From: Spirochaetaceae bacterium
Lineage (GTDB): Bacteria > Spirochaetota > Spirochaetia > Sphaerochaetales > Sphaerochaetaceae
DNA: 11,113 nucleotides
Direction: 5' to 3'
Assembly: GCA_016649775.1 (NCBI GenBank)
Contig: JAENWY010000050.1
Coordinates: forward strand, 1 to 11,113
This document shows, piece by piece, positions 7,017 to 11,113 of the stretch (position 1 is its first letter; each line of letters starts with the position of its first letter). The position numbers and the translations under genes are program-made. Below the pieces are notes generated by a model. The model searched no databases. It was not told the origin of the DNA and saw only the letters and a list, made by a program, of their open reading frames with translations.

Positions 7017-7041
7017 ATTATGCTAATATAGCGAAATTAGC
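7017..7041 (-). promoter_or_regulatory. Candidate promoter and operator of the phosphodiesterase gene
   Basis: On the minus strand CATAAT (7022-7017) lies eight bases before the ATG, at the distance of a -10 box for a leaderless mRNA. A weak TTGCTA -35 match lies about 15 bases further upstream. A 6-bp inverted repeat, GCTAAT (7022-7027) and ATTAGC (7036-7041) with an 8-bp spacer, overlaps this promoter and could be an operator. Confidence 0.35.
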
Positions 7042-7062
7042 AAGTAACATTAGTAATTGGGT

Positions 7063-7091
7063 TTGTAGAAAACTTTAATGTGTTGTAGAAT
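7063..7091 (+). promoter_or_regulatory. Candidate promoter of the M16C protease gene
   Basis: TTGTAG (7063-7068) and TAGAAT (7086-7091) are separated by 17 bases, an acceptable sigma-70 arrangement with a weak -35 box. Initiation would fall near 7098 and leave a leader of about 77 nt. The octamer TTGTAGAA occurs at 7063-7070 and again at 7083-7090, exactly 20 bp apart, so both boxes lie within a direct repeat. Confidence 0.35.
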
Positions 7092-7174
7092 GAAATAATA
7101 ATAAAGACAATTTGTGCTTGAGTGATAGTCAATACTTATTTATTTGATTATATTAGGTGGTACAGGAGGATTTG

Positions 7175-10117
7175 ATGTCAAATCAAAGATTATCAACAGG
7201 TGATGAAATTAACGGCTTTACTTTAGTAGAAATAAATAAGCTTAGTGAATACTTAGGAATAGGCTATTTATTTAAGCATATTGCTACTGGCATGGAAGTA
7301 TACCATGTAGAAAACGATGATAAAGAATTATTCTTTTCTTATATATTTAATACAATTCCAAGCAATAATTCAGGCGTAGCCCATATTATTGAACACAGTG
7401 TATTAGCTGGCTCAAAAAAGTATCCTTTAAGAGATCCTTTCATTGCCCTCCAAAAAGGTAGCGCAAATACCTTTATGAATGCTATGACTTTTCCAACAAA
7501 GACCTTGTATCCTGCAGCAAGTCCTTTAGAAAAAGATTTTGATAATATCTTCAGTGTTTATAGTGACGCTGTTTTTTCACCTCTTCTAAGAGAAGAGACT
7601 TTCATGCAAGAAGGTATTAGATTAACTCTTGATGAAGAGGGAAATTTTGCCTATAAGGGTGTTGTTTTTAATGAAATGTTAGGTGATAGAAATGATGCTG
7701 ATTATCAAACAAATCTAAGTTGTTTTAGATTACTATTTCCTGATACTCCTTATAGTTATAATTCTGGAGGGGAACCTCTTGATATATTAGATTTGAATTT
7801 TACAAAATTTAAAGCCTTTTATGATCAATATTATCACCCTTCAAACTGTAAATTATTCTTGTATGGTGATTTAAATGTATCTAAATATCTAAAATTAATT
7901 GATAAAGAATATTTAAAATCATATGCAAAATTAAAAATAACTCCTTCTAAACTTACTGCAGACAGATGGGATGAACCAAGACATACAACAATTAGTATTC
8001 CAAGTAGTGATGAAAATGCTAAAAGAACTGTAGCTTTATCATTTGCTACAACTGATTCAAGTAATTCACTTGAGGTAATAACACTTGCCTTTATTTATGA
8101 ATTGTTACTTGGTTCTACAGGTTGTCCTCTATATAAGAAAATGCTTAATAGTGATATTGGTGAAGAAGTTTCTAATGTTAGTGGTGTATCAAGTGATTAT
8201 AATCTAATGCCTTTAATTATCGCTTTTAGCGGAGTTAAAGAGGGTTTTTCTAGCACTAATGTTGAGAAGTTCTTAATGGATAGTCTTAAAGAAATAGCTA
8301 CTTCAGGTTTTGATGAAGAACTAGTTAAAGCTACTTTAAAAAGAATTACTTTCCAAATTCAAGAAAAACCTGATAGAGGGCCTGTAGGTTATAGTGCTTT
8401 AACAAGAGCTATGAGAGGTTGGCTAAGAGGTAAAACTCCCGCTTCAACAATTGAATATAGTAAAAGTGTTGATTTATTAAAACATAAAATGGAAGATGAC
8501 ACTTCTTATCTTTCAACTTGGATAACGAAAAATCTAATTAATAATTCTCATAGATTATTATTAACTGCAGAACCAAATCATAAGAGTGTTGATGAATATC
8601 AAGAGAAACTTGCAAAAAAATTAAGAGAAAGAACAGATACACTTAATGAAGAACAACGTTCTAAATTAAACGTTAAAACCTTGGCTTATGAAGAATTCCA
8701 ACATCTTGGAGATAGTGAGGAAAGTGTAAATACTATTCCAAAACTTAGTATTGATGATCTCCCTAAATCAATCAGAAATATTGAACATACAGGAATTACG
8801 GATCTTAAAGTACCTGTTTGGAAAGCAATCATGGAAACTAATAAGATTGTTTATTTTGACTATGCCATACATGTAGAAGATTTTAGCCAAAGGGAATTAT
8901 TATTATTACCTCTTTATACTAAAATTTTAGAAAGATGTGGTGTTGACGATATGGACAGTACAAAAGTCATGACTGAGATTATGAATAATACTGGCGGCTT
9001 TAACTTAATACTTGAAGGTGGCTCAGATCTTAATGGTGATAGAGTTAATTGCTTCTTAGGAAGAGTCAAAATGTTAGAAGCTGATGTATCAGCAGCTCTT
9101 AAATTAACTTATAATATTATTTTGAATGCTCATGTTGATGACTATAAAGATATATGGGAATCAGTAATTAGCTTTAAAGAAATTTATAAATCTGTAGCAT
9201 CTAATTATGGTTATAGATTTGCAACTTTAGCTGCCTCTAGTCCTTTTAGTGAAAATGGTAAAGTCATGGAAGATACAGTGGGTGTGTCTCAATGGTTATT
9301 TTTAAACTCAATAAAACGAGAAGATATTGGCTCTCTTGCTCTTGAATTAAAAGCAATGCAAGAAAAGCTTAATAATAGAAGACGATTTGAAGTTCATATT
9401 ACTTGTGAAAAGAGTGAAATGAAACAAGCATTAGAAGAAGTTCATACGTTTTTAAAAGTATTTCCTTTAAAAGAAATAATTGTAAAAAATACTATTAATT
9501 ATCAATTAATAGATGGTCCTTTTGATAGTAAGGCAGCTTATGTAGTGCCTGCTTCTGTAAATCATACTAGTTATGTAATTCCAGCTAGTGCTTTAGGAAC
9601 TAGTGATAATGCCGCCGAAAGAGTATTAGCTTCTATATTGTCAGGAAATGACCTTTGGAATGATATTAGAGTTCGTGGTGGAGCTTATGGTGTTGATTGT
9701 AATTTAGATAGTCTTGAAAAACTATTTGTATTTATATCAGCTAGTGATCCTAATTTAGCATCAACTTTTGAAGCTTTTAAACGGGGCTTAAAGAAATACT
9801 CTGAGAATGATATTAGTGAAGATAAAATAGCTGATGCAATCATCAGTAATGTTGCAAATGATTTAAAACCATATGGTCCTTCAACTACAGCAATTATTGA
9901 TTTTAGAAGAATTTTATTTAAAATTAATAATGATGTTAGAGAAAAAGCTAGAGAATTTATTCTTAAGGTTGATGATAATGAAATAAAGAGAGTAGCAAAA
10001 GCTTTAAACGCAAGTGATAGAGTTTCTTCTGTAATTTTCGCAGATCCCTCAGCTCTGGAAAAAGATAGGTTAAAACTTCTATTTGAAGGAGTTCAAGCTA
10101 TATCTTTACCTTTATAA
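7175..10117 (+). CDS. M16C zinc metalloprotease (presequence protease/PreP-like)
   Basis: The protein is 980 residues, typical for the M16C family of PreP and falcilysin, whose two halves close around oligopeptides and cut them. The inverted zinc motif HIIEH is at residues 70-74 (zinc ligands His70 and His74, base Glu73). The distal zinc ligand is Glu167 in GVVFNEM. The C-terminal half carries RGGAYG (834-839), which contributes to the active site in this family. There is no signal peptide, so it should act in the cytoplasm on peptides too long for enzymes such as peptidase T. I chose the ATG at 7175 because AGGAGG (7164-7169) ends five bases before it; an in-frame GTG at 7157 would place that ribosome binding site inside the gene. 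The gene appears monocistronic, with a hairpin terminator after the stop. Confidence 0.95.
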   Translation: MSNQRLSTGDEINGFTLVEINKLSEYLGIGYLFKHIATGMEVYHVENDDKELFFSYIFNTIPSNNSGVAHIIEHSVLAGSKKYPLRDPFIALQKGSANTFMNAMTFPTKTLYPAASPLEKDFDNIFSVYSDAVFSPLLREETFMQEGIRLTLDEEGNFAYKGVVFNEMLGDRNDADYQTNLSCFRLLFPDTPYSYNSGGEPLDILDLNFTKFKAFYDQYYHPSNCKLFLYGDLNVSKYLKLIDKEYLKSYAKLKITPSKLTADRWDEPRHTTISIPSSDENAKRTVALSFATTDSSNSLEVITLAFIYELLLGSTGCPLYKKMLNSDIGEEVSNVSGVSSDYNLMPLIIAFSGVKEGFSSTNVEKFLMDSLKEIATSGFDEELVKATLKRITFQIQEKPDRGPVGYSALTRAMRGWLRGKTPASTIEYSKSVDLLKHKMEDDTSYLSTWITKNLINNSHRLLLTAEPNHKSVDEYQEKLAKKLRERTDTLNEEQRSKLNVKTLAYEEFQHLGDSEESVNTIPKLSIDDLPKSIRNIEHTGITDLKVPVWKAIMETNKIVYFDYAIHVEDFSQRELLLLPLYTKILERCGVDDMDSTKVMTEIMNNTGGFNLILEGGSDLNGDRVNCFLGRVKMLEADVSAALKLTYNIILNAHVDDYKDIWESVISFKEIYKSVASNYGYRFATLAASSPFSENGKVMEDTVGVSQWLFLNSIKREDIGSLALELKAMQEKLNNRRRFEVHITCEKSEMKQALEEVHTFLKVFPLKEIIVKNTINYQLIDGPFDSKAAYVVPASVNHTSYVIPASALGTSDNAAERVLASILSGNDLWNDIRVRGGAYGVDCNLDSLEKLFVFISASDPNLASTFEAFKRGLKKYSENDISEDKIADAIISNVANDLKPYGPSTTAIIDFRRILFKINNDVREKAREFILKVDDNEIKRVAKALNASDRVSSVIFADPSALEKDRLKLLFEGVQAISLPL

Positions 10118-10139
10118 TATTTCTATATTGTTAAAAAAG

Positions 10140-10171
10140 TAAACGGAAAAGTGTAAGAACTTTTCCGTTTA
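10140..10171. terminator. Bidirectional terminator between convergent genes
   Basis: TAAACGGAAAAG (10140-10151) pairs perfectly with CTTTTCCGTTTA (10160-10171) around an 8-nt loop. On the minus strand the stem leads into a T-run (TTTACTTTTTT), a good stop for the DRTGG gene. On the plus strand the T-tract is shorter (TTTATATATT), but the hairpin lies 22 bases after the protease stop codon and should serve both genes. Confidence 0.8.
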
Positions 10172-10193
10172 TATATTATAGATAATTAGTATA

Positions 10194-10538
10194 TTAATAT
10201 ATAGAATTTAAGTCTCCATTATAAAGAATACCGCTGATTTTAAATAAAGAAAAAGGACTTATAATAATTGCAATATCTGCATCATTAGCTAATTTAATCA
10301 TATCTCCGGTAACTTGTTTATTACGACCTATAATTATATTTTTTATATCACTCATTTCTGCTGTTCTAATCGTCTGTGAATTAGAAAGACCTGTTATTAA
10401 TAATATATCATTCTCAAGAAGTGTGAGTACATCACTCATCATATCGCTAGCAAAACCATATTTTACATCCATATCAAGATGATTTTTTCCACATACAATT
10501 GTACCTGAAATTATATTAATTACTTCATTTATTTTCAT
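10194..10538 (-). CDS. Stand-alone DRTGG-domain protein
   Basis: The protein is 114 residues and consists almost wholly of a DRTGG-type alpha/beta domain. Visible landmarks are GFASDMMSDVL (28-38), the LLITGLSNSQTIRTAEM strand-turn-helix (46-62), IKNIIIGRNKQ (65-75) and a closing DADIAIIISPFSLFKISGILY segment. Small proteins of this kind are known in Clostridia and spirochaetes, often near [FeFe]-hydrogenase subunits, PHP-domain proteins and anti-sigma-type kinases. Their role is not established; a ligand-binding or regulatory function is assumed by analogy with the DRTGG domains of phosphotransacetylase and CBS-domain proteins. No such partner gene is in view here. There is no Shine-Dalgarno site, but a TGCTATAAT extended -10 box ends seven bases before the ATG, pointing to a leaderless transcript. 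Confidence 0.75.
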   Translation of the reverse strand: MKINEVINIISGTIVCGKNHLDMDVKYGFASDMMSDVLTLLENDILLITGLSNSQTIRTAEMSDIKNIIIGRNKQVTGDMIKLANDADIAIIISPFSLFKISGILYNGDLNSIY

Positions 10539-10545
10539 ATAGGTA

Positions 10546-10554
10546 ATTATAGCA
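10546..10554 (-). promoter_or_regulatory. Extended -10 promoter of the DRTGG gene, leaderless
   Basis: Read on the minus strand, TGCTATAAT is a perfect extended -10 element (TGn plus TATAAT, 10554 to 10546). Seven bases then lead to the ATG at 10538, so transcription should begin at or next to the start codon. No TTGACA-like box is found upstream, which fits extended -10 promoters. No Shine-Dalgarno sequence is present. Confidence 0.55.
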
Positions 10555-10786
10555 CTATTTAAATAATAATCATAGAGAAAATTACTTTGATGGAATTCAG
10601 AATTATAATAAATTTAATAGAAAACCTGCTAATATAAATCATATTTGGATTGTTTGAAATTATAAAAATAAATTTTTATTATATAGCATTGCCTTAACAT
10701 TATTTATAGCTAAAATTTTAGAAACAAGGATTGTTAAAAAAAATTTGAATCACCACAATAGAAGCTCAAAATTGTTAATTTATTAG
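10553..10786 (+). pseudogene. Degraded transposase C-terminus, IS1634/IS4-like
   Basis: One frame runs from 10553 to the TAG at 10784-10786, interrupted by a TGA at 10655-10657. It reads YFDGIQNYNKF, then NRKPANINHIWIV, stop, and NYKNKFLLYSIALTLF with AKILETRIV. The second half resembles the conserved C-terminal block of IS1634-type transposases (RPV, about ten residues, HF-L-C-ALxLxRxLE), and FDGI recalls their FDG[IF]Y motif. If so, the stretch between the two motifs is deleted and the frame is broken, so it is a non-functional relic. The match is from memory of the family pattern and is short; it could be a chance open frame in AT-rich DNA. Confidence 0.3.
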
Positions 10787-10924
10787 TTTATTATCAATGT
10801 TCGCAACTTAAACTCATTGCGCATGTTTCTGAGGATAGATATCCTACATTAAAGCAATGGATAAACTATTATTACATAAAAGATTTACCAGTTATTCCTT
10901 AAGTTGTGAGCATTGGTTTATTAT
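10786..10924. mobile_element. MITE-like element of 121 bp with 9-bp target duplication
   Basis: The element spans 10795-10915. Its ends are inverted repeats: CAATGTTCGCAACTTAA (10795-10811) and the reverse complement of TTAAGTTGTGAGCATTG (10899-10915), matching at 15 of 17 positions. Immediately outside both ends lies the same 9-mer, GTTTATTAT (10786-10794 and 10916-10924), as expected for a target-site duplication. Inside are CATTGC (10815-10820) with GCAATG (10854-10859) and the near-palindrome AGGATAGATATCCT (10832-10845). There is no room for a transposase, so it would be a non-autonomous element moved in trans. It is less AT-rich than its flanks. Confidence 0.65.
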
Positions 10925-11113
10925 TAGTGTTAGTTATTTCTTTTGCATTTTGAGCTATTAAATTTATCAAATCTACCACATCCTAATTTAGTTGATATCG
11001 ATAAAAAGCTGCCTTTACTATTTTTAGATTTTTGCTAACCTTTTGTTTTCTTCCTATAAAAAAATACCTCCAAAGTAGTTTCAATAATTATTATGTCTAC
11101 TTAATAGGTTCCA
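10925..11113 (-). other. Gene-poor right end with a possible broken minus-strand frame
   Basis: No intact gene is seen. On the minus strand one frame is open from the window edge region to 10899 except for a single TAG (plus-strand CTA at 10983-10985). The part after that stop reads DVVDLINLIAQNAKEITNTN and then runs into the MITE-like element, which supplies the present stop at 10899-10901. This could be the tail of a decayed gene whose end was altered by the insertion. I do not recognise the product. Confidence 0.2.

Noticed and set aside
7157..7174. GTG start for the M16C protease, six codons upstream
   Set aside because: AGGAGG at 7164-7169 would then lie inside the gene. It is ideally spaced for the ATG at 7175.
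10762..10902. Open frame through the MITE-like element (QCSQLKLIAHVSEDRY...)
   Set aside because: It has no usable start codon or ribosome binding site. The same QCSQLK reading on the other strand follows simply from the inverted repeats.

Overview
The window looks like a low-GC (about 30% by eye) chromosomal segment of a diderm bacterium. A spirochaete (treponeme- or Sphaerochaeta-like) is my best guess. The hints are two lipoproteins with relaxed lipoboxes, two exported proteins that look like outer-membrane beta-barrels, a large M16C protease without a signal peptide, and a stand-alone DRTGG-domain protein. This assignment is inference; there is no rRNA or tRNA gene to anchor it.

Layout. 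Positions 1-459 hold no convincing gene: an open tail ending at 138, a strong hairpin at 157-196, then a promoter-like site and a structured leader. The leader precedes a small two-helix membrane protein (460-951) that ends in a clear terminator. Next come a small outer-membrane-like protein (1046-1582), whose ribosome binding site lies in a hairpin, and a lipoprotein with a hydrophobic C-terminal half (1624-2487), closed by a 14-bp hairpin. A three-gene operon follows: peptidase T (2591-3835), an exported barrel-like protein whose start overlaps the pepT stop (3835-4872), and an LPP20-like lipoprotein (4892-6244). It meets a convergent glycerophosphodiester phosphodiesterase gene (6241-7008, minus) with a 4-bp overlap of stop codons. 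A 166-bp divergent spacer leads to an M16C zinc metalloprotease (7175-10117). A bidirectional terminator (10140-10171) separates it from the convergent DRTGG-domain gene (10194-10538, minus).

The last 575 bases (10539-11113) are gene debris with one well-defined structure: a 121-bp MITE-like element (10795-10915) with 17-bp imperfect terminal inverted repeats and a perfect 9-bp flanking direct repeat. Beside it lies a degraded frame that resembles the C-terminus of an IS1634/IS4-type transposase.

Functional themes are peptide degradation (peptidase T finishing tripeptides, the M16C enzyme cutting longer oligopeptides), glycerophosphodiester salvage, and several envelope proteins of unknown role. 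I see no phage, CRISPR or defence system. The items most worth checking are the MITE-like element and several unusual translation-initiation arrangements: a hairpin between Shine-Dalgarno and start at pepT, a sequestered Shine-Dalgarno at 1046, and two apparently leaderless minus-strand genes.
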